Shown: piece after piece, positions 1 to 8,478 of the stretch
How the letters are laid out: every line of letters begins with the position of its first letter
How positions within the stretch are numbered: position 1 is the first letter of the stretch
DNA from: DATAUD01 sp035511075
GTDB lineage: Bacteria > Verrucomicrobiota > Verrucomicrobiia > Limisphaerales > Palsa-1400
Reading direction: 5' to 3'
NCBI GenBank assembly: GCA_035511075.1
Contig: DATKFW010000108.1
Location: 124,001 to 188,000 of the forward strand
Length of the DNA: 64,000 bases
The notes under the pieces: generated by a model
What the model was told of the DNA's origin: nothing
Database searches by the model: none
The model's input: only the letters and a program-made list of their open reading frames with translations
Program-made: the position numbers and the translations under genes

Positions 1-103
1 CGGTCTGGCCGGGTACAACCTGACACTGGGCCGTCAAACAGAAACCGAAGAGGGCAACCGCCGTCGCCGCAATTCCCGATCGAGAACTCCATCTTATTTG
101 CAT
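1..103 (-). CDS. N-terminus of a secreted protein (cut by window edge)
   Basis: An ATG at 103 on the minus strand opens 34 codons that run off the window. The residues read as a classical signal peptide: a short basic start with three Arg, a hydrophobic core (IAATAVALFGFCLTA) and an Ala-Gln-Cys cleavage zone. Nothing of the mature protein is visible, so its function is unknown. It is divergent from the membrane protein gene at 238, with about 134 bp of shared upstream DNA holding a palindrome. No clear Shine-Dalgarno sequence precedes it. The call rests on the signal-peptide character only. Confidence 0.5.
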   Translation of the reverse strand, partial: MQIRWSSRSGIAATAVALFGFCLTAQCQVVPGQT

Positions 104-136
104 AAACAAACGTAGGGGCGGGCGGCGGCAAAACAA

Positions 137-159
137 GAGGGGTAATATACCCACCCCTC
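137..159. promoter_or_regulatory. Palindrome between divergent genes
   Basis: Seven-base arms GAGGGGT (137-143) and ACCCCTC (153-159) enclose nine bases. Inside it sits a second perfect palindrome, GGGTAATATACCC (140-152). The location between two divergent starts fits an operator better than a terminator, and there is no T-run. The cognate regulator is unknown. Confidence 0.35.
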
Positions 160-237
160 AGGCCAGATTACCCCGGCTTTATTTTTTACCGCCGCAGGGC
201 AGTTTGGCATTACAGTAACGGGCGAATCGGAATCGTT

Positions 238-1128
238 ATGAAAGATCACGCATCAAAACCCGGATTGCACATCGGCGAATTGCATTGGCGCCACATGGCA
301 CGCAGCTTGATCCGAAGGTGCTCCAAGGACCGTCTGGCTGATCAATCGGCCCAGCTTTCCTACTACTTTTTATTTGCCGTCTTTCCGATGTTGCTATTCT
401 TGACGGCATTGGTTGGATTCTTCGCCGTGCCGGGAACCGTCACGCAGCGCGTTATTTCCCAATACCTGGGGGCGATTCTTCCCCATCAGGCCTCAAGCTT
501 TATCGATTCGTCCCTCAGGGAAATCGCCAGCGGCAGCAGCGCGGGGAAACTGACCCTGGGCCTGTTGATTGCGCTGTGGTCGGGTTCCAGCGGAATGGGC
601 GCGATCATTCACGGGCTTGACCTGGCCTACGGGGTGCGTGACGAACGGCCCTGGTGGCGGGAAAAAATTCTCGCTCTTGTGCTGACCGTCGTGGTGACTT
701 TTCTGATGGTCGTTGCGTTGTTGCTTGTCGTTTCAGGCGGTGATCTGGCCGCCGCCCTGGCAGCGCGATTTGCCTGGGGAGAAGAATTTACCCTGGTGTG
801 GAATGTGGCGCAATGGCCGGTGCTGTTGATGTTTGTGCTGCTTGCGTTCGGCCTGATTTATTATTTTGCGCCCAACATCCCGCGTGAGCAATTGCGACGC
901 CTGGTCCCCGGAACCGTGATTGGCGTGGGAATATGGCTGTTGGTTTCTTTGGCATTCCGATACTATGTCCATCATTTCGGCCACTACAGCGTGACCTACG
1001 GAGCCATTGGCGCGGTCATCGTTCTGATGCTTTGGTTTTATCTTTCCAGCATGGCCATTCTCATCGGAGGAGAGGTCAATTCCATCCTCGAGCGCGCCCT
1101 CGAGGATGCCGGCGGCGGCGAGCCGTAG
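238..1128 (+). CDS. YihY/BrkB family inner-membrane protein
   Basis: This 296-residue protein has the architecture of the YihY/virulence factor BrkB family (UPF0761). A cytoplasmic N-terminus is followed by a first membrane segment with the family's QLSYYFLFAVFPMLLF-type stretch (about residues 39-62). Further hydrophobic segments lie near 105-128, 145-168, 190-212, 222-242 and 255-280. The C-terminal segment carries the usual YGAIGAVIVLMLWFYLS pattern. Members are polytopic inner-membrane proteins of uncertain function, once misassigned as RNase BN. Length is normal for the family. No Shine-Dalgarno is evident at the chosen ATG; an ATG at residue 20 is an alternative. The OPT transporter follows after 47 bp and may be co-transcribed. 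Confidence 0.85.
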   Translation: MKDHASKPGLHIGELHWRHMARSLIRRCSKDRLADQSAQLSYYFLFAVFPMLLFLTALVGFFAVPGTVTQRVISQYLGAILPHQASSFIDSSLREIASGSSAGKLTLGLLIALWSGSSGMGAIIHGLDLAYGVRDERPWWREKILALVLTVVVTFLMVVALLLVVSGGDLAAALAARFAWGEEFTLVWNVAQWPVLLMFVLLAFGLIYYFAPNIPREQLRRLVPGTVIGVGIWLLVSLAFRYYVHHFGHYSVTYGAIGAVIVLMLWFYLSSMAILIGGEVNSILERALEDAGGGEP

Positions 1129-1175
1129 CGCCCGCTCTCGCTTGCATCGGGGGCGTCCATCGCTAATATCCTCGC

Positions 1176-3437
1176 ATGGCGTCCGCAAAACGTTCCTCAA
1201 CCGGCACCGATCCCGCGCCGCGCCCGTTCATCGCGCCGGAAACACGGATGCGCGAATTCACGCCGCGCTCGATCATTCTGGGCGCCATTCTGGGCATGGT
1301 CTTCGGGGCCTCCTCACTTTACCTGGTGCTCAAGGTTGGCATCACGGTCAGCGCCTCAATCCCCGTGGCCGTTATTTCGCTCACGCTGTTTCGTCTTTGG
1401 AAGAAGCTCGGCGGCCGGGACGCGACGGTGCTGGAAAATAACATCGTCCAGACCGCCGGTTCGGCAGGCGAATCGATAGCCTTCGGAGTCGGCGTAACGA
1501 TGCCGGCGATAATGATTCTCGGCTTCGACCTGGAGGTGACGCGCCCGATGCTGGTCGGCCTGCTGGGCGCGTTGTTGGGCATCCTCATGATGATTCCGCT
1601 GCGCCGGGCGCTGATCGTCCAACAACACGGCCAATTGAAGTACCCGGAGGGGACGGCGTGCGCGGAAGTTCTCAAAGCCGGGGCGAACGAGGAATCGCGC
1701 GCCGCCTCGCAGTACACCGATGAAAAACACACGGTGCATCAGGGCGGGGCCGTGATTTTTTGGGGATTTGGCGTGGGCCTGATTTATAAGATAGCGATGT
1801 CGGCGTTCAAAGCGTGGAAGGACACGCCGGAAAAAATCTTCGGACCGCCCTTTGCCGGCGCCTCGATCTCCGCCGAGATTTCCCCGGAGCTATTGGGCGT
1901 GGGCTACATCATCGGCCCGCGCATTTCGTGCATCATGGCCGCCGGCGGCGTGCTTTCGTACTTGGTGTTGATTCCGCTGATCCTCTTTTTCGGCAGGGGG
2001 GCGGCCGGGGCCGTCGCGCCGGGGCACGTGCCAATCAGCCAGATGGGGCCCGACGACGTTCGAGGCGCTTACATTCTTTACATCGGCGCGGGCGCGGTGG
2101 CGGCGGGAGGAATCATCAGCTTGCTGCGGTCACTCCCGTTGATCTGGCACGGAATACGCGCTGGGCTGTCGGATTTCGGCGCCGCGGGGGCCCAGGCGCG
2201 GGCGGGGGCGGCGCGGACGGAACAGGACCTTTCGATGAAAGTGGTGATTTTCGGCTGCGTGGTGCTGATGGCGGCGATCTGGCTCACGCCCGCGCTCAAC
2301 ATGAATACGATGGGGGCGGTGCTGATCGTTGTGTTCGGATTTCTGTTTGTCACCGTCTCGTCGCGCCTGACGGGGGAGATCGGTTCGTCATCGAACCCCA
2401 TTTCCGGGATGACGGTCGCCACGCTATTGTTGACATGCCTGATCTTCCTGCTCGCCGGCTGGACCGGCGTCGGTTATTACGTCACGGCCCTTTCCGTGGG
2501 CGGCATCGTGTGCGTGGCGGCCTCCAACGGCGGAGCCACTTCGCAGGATTTGAAGACGGGATTCCTTCTGGGCGCGACGCCAAGGTACCAGCAAATTGCC
2601 ATCATGATCGGGGCGGCGTTTTCGGCGATTGCGTTGAGTCCGATTTTGCTCGGGCTGAACGCGGCGGGGACCGTTTACGTTCCGATTGCCAGGGTGTCCC
2701 CGGGTCTCCACGCTCCGGCCGGGGCGGTTCTTGGGGCTTCTGAACACCTTGTGGGCCCTCAGGCCGCAGACGACACCAAAACCTATCACGTCTGGCAAAA
2801 AACGGACGATGCCGGGGGGCGTCAGGGCAGGTACCTTGTGGACGACGGAGGCGCGGCGGTCTATTTCGTTGACCCCGGAATTAACGGCTCGTTCAGGACG
2901 CGGCCTGACGGGACGCAAGTGCGGAAGTATTCCGCGCCCAAGGCCGTGCTGATGTCCTACATCATCAAAGGCATCCTGAGCGCGCAATTGCCGTGGGCGC
3001 TGGTGTTGCTGGGGGTGATGATCTCGGTTGTCCTTGAATTGTCCGGGATTCCGTCGCTGGCTTTTGCGGTCGGGGTTTACCTTCCTCTCTCGTCGTCGTC
3101 GCCGCTGATGATCGGGGGATTGGTGCGGTGGCTGGTGGATCGGGGACATCGCAAACGAATGAGTCAATTAAATCTTTCGGAGGAGCAAATGTCCGCCGAG
3201 ACCGACCGAAGTCCGGGCGTATTGCTGGCAAGCGGTTACATTGCGGGCGGGGCGATTGCCGGGATTGTCATTGCGTTCATGGCCGGGGTCTTGAGCAAAA
3301 AGGACGCCGCCGTGACAAGCTGGGCCGAGGCGCGCAATCCATTTTACGCCGGACCCGGCGCCGATCTGCTGGCGTTGATACCGTTCCTGGGGCTCATGGC
3401 ATTGTTGTATATGGCCGGCCGTCGCTCGAAGGCGTAA
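1176..3437 (+). CDS. OPT family oligopeptide transporter
   Basis: A 753-residue polytopic protein of the OPT (oligopeptide/metal-peptide transporter) family, bacterial branch. It shows an N-terminal stretch typical of the family (RSIILGAILGMVFGASSLYL), the NIVQTAGSAGESIAFG motif near residue 90, KYPEGTACAEVLKAG near 155, and about 14-16 hydrophobic segments. A hydrophilic loop at roughly 515-590 precedes the last helices. OPT proteins import small peptides or metal chelates by proton coupling; the substrate cannot be read from sequence. The gene ends in residues ALLYMAGRRSKA, and a decayed copy of this 3' end lies at 10660-10699. An ECF sigma gene follows on the same strand after about 100 bp. 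Confidence 0.9.
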   Translation: MASAKRSSTGTDPAPRPFIAPETRMREFTPRSIILGAILGMVFGASSLYLVLKVGITVSASIPVAVISLTLFRLWKKLGGRDATVLENNIVQTAGSAGESIAFGVGVTMPAIMILGFDLEVTRPMLVGLLGALLGILMMIPLRRALIVQQHGQLKYPEGTACAEVLKAGANEESRAASQYTDEKHTVHQGGAVIFWGFGVGLIYKIAMSAFKAWKDTPEKIFGPPFAGASISAEISPELLGVGYIIGPRISCIMAAGGVLSYLVLIPLILFFGRGAAGAVAPGHVPISQMGPDDVRGAYILYIGAGAVAAGGIISLLRSLPLIWHGIRAGLSDFGAAGAQARAGAARTEQDLSMKVVIFGCVVLMAAIWLTPALNMNTMGAVLIVVFGFLFVTVSSRLTGEIGSSSNPISGMTVATLLLTCLIFLLAGWTGVGYYVTALSVGGIVCVAASNGGATSQDLKTGFLLGATPRYQQIAIMIGAAFSAIALSPILLGLNAAGTVYVPIARVSPGLHAPAGAVLGASEHLVGPQAADDTKTYHVWQKTDDAGGRQGRYLVDDGGAAVYFVDPGINGSFRTRPDGTQVRKYSAPKAVLMSYIIKGILSAQLPWALVLLGVMISVVLELSGIPSLAFAVGVYLPLSSSSPLMIGGLVRWLVDRGHRKRMSQLNLSEEQMSAETDRSPGVLLASGYIAGGAIAGIVIAFMAGVLSKKDAAVTSWAEARNPFYAGPGADLLALIPFLGLMALLYMAGRRSKA

Positions 3438-3536
3438 TTGCCCGCTCTAACGGGAGCGCACCGGCGTCTAATGGGCGCGGTGGCTATTGGGTTCGTTTGG
3501 AGTTGTCGCCAATCGCCGCTTCCGTATTCTTCAGAG

Positions 3537-4103
3537 GTGAGCGAGTTCACTCAAATTTTGGACCGGATGGAAAAGGGCGATGCGGAAGCGGCCGGCGAAT
3601 TGCTGCCGATTGTTTACGACGAACTCCGCCGACTCGCGGCGCATAAGATGGCCAATGAAGCCGCCGGTCATACGCTCCAGCCCACGGCATTGGTCCATGA
3701 AGCGTGGATGCGCCTGGGCGGCGACGACGCTCCGCAATTTCGGAATCGCGCGCATTACTTCGGCGCGGCTGCGGAGGCGATGCGCCGCATTCTAATTGAC
3801 CACGCGCGGCGAAGATTGGCGGCGAAGCGGGGCGCGGGCGCCAATGCCGTCGGCCTGGATCAACTCGAGATTGCTTCTCCCGCGGCGGATGACGACCATT
3901 TGATTGCCATGAACGAAGCGTTGGAAAAACTTGCCGCCGTTGCTCCACGAAAAGCGGAACTTGTAAAGCTGCGTTATTTCGTTGGACTGAGTTTTGAGGA
4001 ATCGGCCGCGGCGTTGGGCATCGCGATTCCGACGGCCAAGCAATGGTGGGCTTATGCGCGATCCTGGCTCATCGTTGAGATGCGGCTTTCGGCATCGCGC
4101 TGA
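3537..4103 (+). CDS. ECF-type RNA polymerase sigma factor (TIGR02999-like)
   Basis: About 188 residues with the hallmarks of the planctomycete/verrucomicrobial ECF-like sigma family: an N-terminal ILDRMEKGD.AA..LLP.VYDELRRLA block, TLQPTALVHEAWMRL (region 2), RAHYFGAAAEAMRRILIDHAR, and a region-4 helix-turn-helix (KLRYFVGLSFEESAAALGI...AKQWW). I start it at the in-frame GTG 3537, because family members begin just before the ILDRME block; the longer TTG start at 3438 adds 33 residues unlike the family. Such factors direct transcription of unknown, often adjacent genes. No anti-sigma gene is next to it. It faces the efflux operon convergently. A 74-bp-deleted relic of a copy sits at 10577-10650. 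Confidence 0.85.
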   Translation: MSEFTQILDRMEKGDAEAAGELLPIVYDELRRLAAHKMANEAAGHTLQPTALVHEAWMRLGGDDAPQFRNRAHYFGAAAEAMRRILIDHARRRLAAKRGAGANAVGLDQLEIASPAADDDHLIAMNEALEKLAAVAPRKAELVKLRYFVGLSFEESAAALGIAIPTAKQWWAYARSWLIVEMRLSASR

Positions 4104-4163
4104 GATCGGAGCGGGAGAGGCTGGGCGCCCGTTAATCGGTTTTGATTTGCCGCCGAATCGATT

Positions 4164-7100
4164 CTACACTTCGAGGCGATCGTCGGAACGGGCGACCAGG
4201 AGGTAGAGGGCCGGCATGAGGAAAATGCTTATCAAAAGACGGGTGAAAAGCCCGCTCACGATCACCAGCGCGAAGGGGCGCTGGGAATCGGTGCCGACTC
4301 CCGTGGCCATCGCCGCCGGCAAAAGCCCGAGCGCCGCCACTAGCGCGGTCATCATAATGGGCCGGAGCCTCAGGATGGCCCCTTCGCGGGTGGATTGGGC
4401 AATGCCGCCGCCGTCACGGCGCAGTTCATTGACGTACGAGATATAGACCACCGCCGTCTGCACGGAAACGCCAAACAAGGCCAGAAAGCCGATGCCCGAC
4501 GAGACGGAGAACGGGGTGTGCGTCAGCCAAAGCGCCACGATCCCGCCTACCGGTGCTGTCAATAATACTCCGAGCACCGTGATGAAGGGGAACTTCAAGT
4601 TGCTGTAGAGGGCGAACAGGAGCAGAAAAATCAGAAACAGCGTCAGGGGCAGGATGAGGCGGAGTTGGGCGCGCGAGGCCGTGTATTCGGTGTATTCACC
4701 GCCCCAATCCAGGTAGTAGCCCTCCGGCAAGGGCACCGCCGCCTTGACCTGCGCCCTGGCGTCGTTGACCGCTCCGGCCAGATCGCGCCCTTCGACGGAA
4801 AATTGCACCCCGATGTAGCGGGAATTGCTTTCGCGATAAATGAAGGCGGCGCTGTTTTCCACGTGGATGTCGGCGAATTCCCGGAGTGGGACCTGCTGGC
4901 CGTCGGGGGTGGCGACGAGAATGCCGCCGATTTGTTCGGGCGTGCCGCGGAACGGTTCGGCCAGCCGGACCACCAGATCGAACTGCTTTTCCCCCTGCAC
5001 CACCTGGGTGGCCGCGGTGCCGCCGACGGCGGCCTGGATCAATCCGTTGATGTCGGCGACATTCAAGCCGTAGCGGGCAATTTTGGCGCGGTTGATATTG
5101 ACGGCCAGACTCGGCTGGCCCAACTCCTGCACGAGGGTGACGTCTTTGATGCCGCGCACTTGTTCCACGATTTTCTTGATGGCTTTGCCCTTGCTTTCCA
5201 GCGTGTTGAGGTCCGGCCCGAAAATCTTGACGGCCAGCGAGCTTTTCAAGCCGGTTTCCGCCTCGTCCACCGCGTCCTCGGCGGGCTGGGTATAGTTAAA
5301 AATGATTCCCGGGAAGGCCTGGAGCTTTTGGTTGATGGCCTCAATCAACTGGGGCTTGGTTCGATAGGCGCCCTTCCATTGGGCGTAGGGTTTGAGACCT
5401 ACATAGTATTCGCAGTTGAAAAAGCCGGTGGGGTCCGTGCCGTCGTCCGGACGTCCGTGCTCGTCGGCGACGGTAGTGACTTCGGGAAAGGAGCGGAGAA
5501 TATTTCGGACTTGCGGGGAAATCTTGGCGGATTCCTCGAAAGAAACGGTGTAAGGCATGGTGGCGCGGACCCAGAGCGCCCCTTCGTCCAATTGGGGCAT
5601 GAATTCCGCGCCGACCGACGGGATAAGCAGCAGCGAAGCGGCCAGCACCAGCGCGCTGCAGATCGTGGCAAACCACGGGTGGGCCAGGCAAAAATCCAGG
5701 CCGGTGATGTAGGCCGCCTTAACGGCCTCGTACACCGGATTACGCCGCTCCCGCACTCCTTTGCGCAAGGCCCACGAACAAATCACCGGCAAAAACGTGA
5801 GCGTCAACAATAACGAACCAATCAAGGCGAAGATCATGGTGTCGGCCATGGGGGTGAACAATTTCCCCGACGGACCGGACAACACATAAATGGGGAGGAA
5901 CCCCGCCACGATTACAGCCACGGCGTAAAAAATCGGGCGGTCCACCTCGGCGGCGGCCTCCACGATGACTTCCCGAATGTGAAGAGGCTGGCCCGAGCGC
6001 GCCGCCACCCGGCGGAAAATATTCTCCACCATGACCACCGCGCCATCCACCAGAATGCCGAAGTCCACCGCCCCGATGGAGAGCAGGTTCGCGGAGACAT
6101 GTTTGAGATCGAGGCAAATAAAGGCGAACAACATGGACAGCGGGATGGCGGTGGCCACGATCAAACCGGCGCGGATATCATAGAGGAAAAAGATGAGGAT
6201 AATGACGACCAGAGCCATGCCGCGCAACAGGTTGTCCTCCACCGTTCGGGTCGTCAGAGCGATCAACTCGCTCCGGTCGTAGAAGGGGAGGACTTTGACA
6301 TCCTTGGGCAGGATTTTGTCATTGAGTTCCTTCGCTTTGGCCTCGACCGCTTGCAAGACGTTTTGCGTTTTCTCGCCGGTGCGCATCAGGATCACCCCCT
6401 CCACCGCGTCATCCTGGTCCATGTAGCCGAACTGGCCGAGGCGGGGCGCGCTGCCGATCACCACATTTCCGACGTCCTTGACCAGCACCGGGGTCCCGTC
6501 ATGCTCGGTCAACACTACGTTGCCGATGTCCTCGGGCGTGACCAGCCGCCCCAGGCCGCGCACATAATAAAACTGGCCGCCTTGCGAATAGAATCCGCCG
6601 CCGGCGTTGCCGTTATTGGCTCCCAGTGAGGCGGCAATGGCCGCGACGGAAAGCCCCGCCCCGGCAACCTTCGCCGGGTCCAGCACCACTTGATATTGCA
6701 TGGTCTCGCCGCCCAGGCCGGAATCGTCTGCCACGCCGGGGACCGATTTGAACTGCCGTTCGACCACCCAGTCATCCATGGTTTTTAGCTCCATCGGCGA
6801 ACGGTCGAGGCTTTGCATGACATAGCGGTAAATCAAACCGGAAGGCGAAAACATGGGGGCGACCGACGGGGTCACCCCGCTGGGCAGGCTCAGATCGGCG
6901 ATGCGCTCATAAACCCGTTGGCGCGCAAAATAAATATCCGTGGCGTCCTGGTAGGTCAGAATGACGTCCGACAATCCGTAAAGAGAAATGGAGCGAACCA
7001 CACTGATGCGCGGGATGCCGGTCATCTCCAGTTCGATGGGCTCGGTGATGAGGCGTTCCACTTCCTCAGAGGCCTGTCCGGGCCATTGCGTGATGATCTC

Positions 7101-7289
7101 GACCATGGGCGGGGAAAGATCGGGATACGCATCCACCGGCAGCCGGTTGAGTGATTTGACCCCGGCGCCCGCCATAAGCGCGGTCAGGAGCACGACCAGA
7201 AAACGCTGACGCAACGACGAGGCCACGATCCGGTTGACGATCGAGGCCGTCCGGGGCGGGGATTGGGGTGGCGGCAGATTGTCGCTCAT
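4164..7289 (-). CDS. cusA: Heavy-metal efflux RND transporter, CusA/CzcA family
   Basis: A 1041-residue inner-membrane RND pump, full length for the heavy-metal (HME) branch. The N-terminal helix is followed by PVDAYPDLSPPMVEI, typical of CzcA/CusA. The key TM4 motif (DFGILVDGAVVMVENIF, near residue 408) carries the Asp residues of the proton relay. Two six-helix repeats and two large periplasmic porter regions are visible. The pump takes metal ions or small substrates from the periplasm and passes them to TolC through the adaptor. Its ATG overlaps the adaptor stop codon by four bases (ATGA), so translation is coupled. Metal specificity cannot be settled; a methionine relay as in CusA for Cu/Ag was not confirmed. 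It is the last gene of the operon. Confidence 0.9.
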   Translation of the reverse strand: MSDNLPPPQSPPRTASIVNRIVASSLRQRFLVVLLTALMAGAGVKSLNRLPVDAYPDLSPPMVEIITQWPGQASEEVERLITEPIELEMTGIPRISVVRSISLYGLSDVILTYQDATDIYFARQRVYERIADLSLPSGVTPSVAPMFSPSGLIYRYVMQSLDRSPMELKTMDDWVVERQFKSVPGVADDSGLGGETMQYQVVLDPAKVAGAGLSVAAIAASLGANNGNAGGGFYSQGGQFYYVRGLGRLVTPEDIGNVVLTEHDGTPVLVKDVGNVVIGSAPRLGQFGYMDQDDAVEGVILMRTGEKTQNVLQAVEAKAKELNDKILPKDVKVLPFYDRSELIALTTRTVEDNLLRGMALVVIILIFFLYDIRAGLIVATAIPLSMLFAFICLDLKHVSANLLSIGAVDFGILVDGAVVMVENIFRRVAARSGQPLHIREVIVEAAAEVDRPIFYAVAVIVAGFLPIYVLSGPSGKLFTPMADTMIFALIGSLLLTLTFLPVICSWALRKGVRERRNPVYEAVKAAYITGLDFCLAHPWFATICSALVLAASLLLIPSVGAEFMPQLDEGALWVRATMPYTVSFEESAKISPQVRNILRSFPEVTTVADEHGRPDDGTDPTGFFNCEYYVGLKPYAQWKGAYRTKPQLIEAINQKLQAFPGIIFNYTQPAEDAVDEAETGLKSSLAVKIFGPDLNTLESKGKAIKKIVEQVRGIKDVTLVQELGQPSLAVNINRAKIARYGLNVADINGLIQAAVGGTAATQVVQGEKQFDLVVRLAEPFRGTPEQIGGILVATPDGQQVPLREFADIHVENSAAFIYRESNSRYIGVQFSVEGRDLAGAVNDARAQVKAAVPLPEGYYLDWGGEYTEYTASRAQLRLILPLTLFLIFLLLFALYSNLKFPFITVLGVLLTAPVGGIVALWLTHTPFSVSSGIGFLALFGVSVQTAVVYISYVNELRRDGGGIAQSTREGAILRLRPIMMTALVAALGLLPAAMATGVGTDSQRPFALVIVSGLFTRLLISIFLMPALYLLVARSDDRLEV

Positions 7290-8476
7290 TGGTTTTGCAT
7301 AAATTGAACAAACAGCCCGCCATCCACTACCACCCGGTCCCCGGCTTTGAGACCAGAGGTGATGTCGTACTGATCGCCGTCGCGATAGCCCAGCGTCACG
7401 CGCTGGCGCGCGAAGCTGCCCTGGGGCTGGACGACATAAACGAAGGGCAGATTCTCTTCGTTCAGCAAAATCGCCGAAACCGGCGTCAACAGGCCGGGCG
7501 TTTCCGTCTTTGAATGAATCAGGACGCGCACATACATCTGCTGCTTCAGAGCGTCGCGCGGATTATCAGCCACCACGCGGACCGCGACGGAGCGTGTGTC
7601 CGGGTCCACCACGGCCGAAATGTTATTCACGGTCCCGGGGAAGGTCTCTGAACCGGTGCCCGTGAGCACTTCGGCCGGATCGCCGAGATTGACCGAATCG
7701 AGCTCCGCTCCGAACAGGTGTGCCATGACCCAGACCCGGGAGAGATCGGCGACTGTGAAACAGGGCGTCGTGCCCGCTTGCAGAAGTTCTCCGAGGGTCG
7801 TAGCCCGGTCCACCACTGTGCCGGCAATTGGAGAACGAATCAGGCCCTGGATGCGCGCCGTCGCCTTGCCCTGCTGGATGGCCTTGATTGTTTGAGGATC
7901 AACGCTGAGAGAAACGAGCTCTTGAAGAGCGGCTTCGGCATCGGCTTGGGCATTGGTGGCATCAATCTTGGCTTGTTCGGCTTCGCGCAGGCTGACGCCA
8001 TGATGCTCGATGAGTTCCTGGTCCTGGTCGGCCAGTTCACGAGTGATTTTTTCCGTGGAAAGGGCCTTGCGGTAAGTGCTGATGGCGGTGGCAAAGTCCG
8101 GCGAGTCCACCTCCGCCAACGGTTGCCCCGCCTTGACCTGATCTCCGAGGGAAACCAACAGGCGCGACACCGGGCCGGACATCGGCGCCAGGATGGTGGT
8201 TGCCTGGTCGTTGTCGAAGTCCACGGTGCCGGTCGTCTCGACGGTCTTGTGATAGTTGGAAAGCGCAATGGTGGAGAGACGTATGTTCTGCTGTTGCGCC
8301 GCAGTGAGGGTGACATTGCTGGCCGTGATGGAGGATGTCTCGGTCTGGCTCTCCGTGTGGGGTGAACAGGCGGCGAAGAGGAGCGCGGTCACGCCGGCGG
8401 CTACAACGGCCGCGACAGCGCGCGGGTGCGTTGCGCAAAGTCGAAGCGGCGTTCGATCCAAGAGGGTGTTATTCAT
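7286..8476 (-). CDS. cusB: RND periplasmic adaptor subunit, CusB/CzcB type (lipoprotein)
   Basis: A 396-residue membrane-fusion protein. I start it at the ATG 8476, which has a good GAAGGAAAAG Shine-Dalgarno inside the preceding tolC stop region; a longer frame to 8512 exists but overlaps tolC. A hydrophobic N-terminus ends in a lipobox (LLFAAC, Cys37), so the protein is probably lipid-anchored. The order is barrel-sandwich half (APMSGPVSRLLVSLGDQVKAGQPLAEVDSP), a helical hairpin, the second lipoyl half (IRSPIAGTVVDRATTLGELLQAG), then beta-barrel and membrane-proximal domains ending in GLKAGDRVVVDG. It links the RND pump to TolC. The start lies three bases from the tolC stop, and its stop overlaps the pump start. 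Confidence 0.9.
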   Translation of the reverse strand: MNNTLLDRTPLRLCATHPRAVAAVVAAGVTALLFAACSPHTESQTETSSITASNVTLTAAQQQNIRLSTIALSNYHKTVETTGTVDFDNDQATTILAPMSGPVSRLLVSLGDQVKAGQPLAEVDSPDFATAISTYRKALSTEKITRELADQDQELIEHHGVSLREAEQAKIDATNAQADAEAALQELVSLSVDPQTIKAIQQGKATARIQGLIRSPIAGTVVDRATTLGELLQAGTTPCFTVADLSRVWVMAHLFGAELDSVNLGDPAEVLTGTGSETFPGTVNNISAVVDPDTRSVAVRVVADNPRDALKQQMYVRVLIHSKTETPGLLTPVSAILLNEENLPFVYVVQPQGSFARQRVTLGYRDGDQYDITSGLKAGDRVVVDGGLFVQFMQNQ

Positions 8477-8478
8477 GA

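Noticed and set aside
3438..3536. Longer TTG start of the ECF sigma gene
   Set aside because: The extra 33 residues do not resemble the family, whose proteins start just before the ILDRMEKGD block; GTG 3537 fits better.
4665..5813. Plus-strand frame of 382 codons
   Set aside because: Antisense to the RND pump gene, with no recognisable protein features; the pump's conserved motifs lie on the minus strand.
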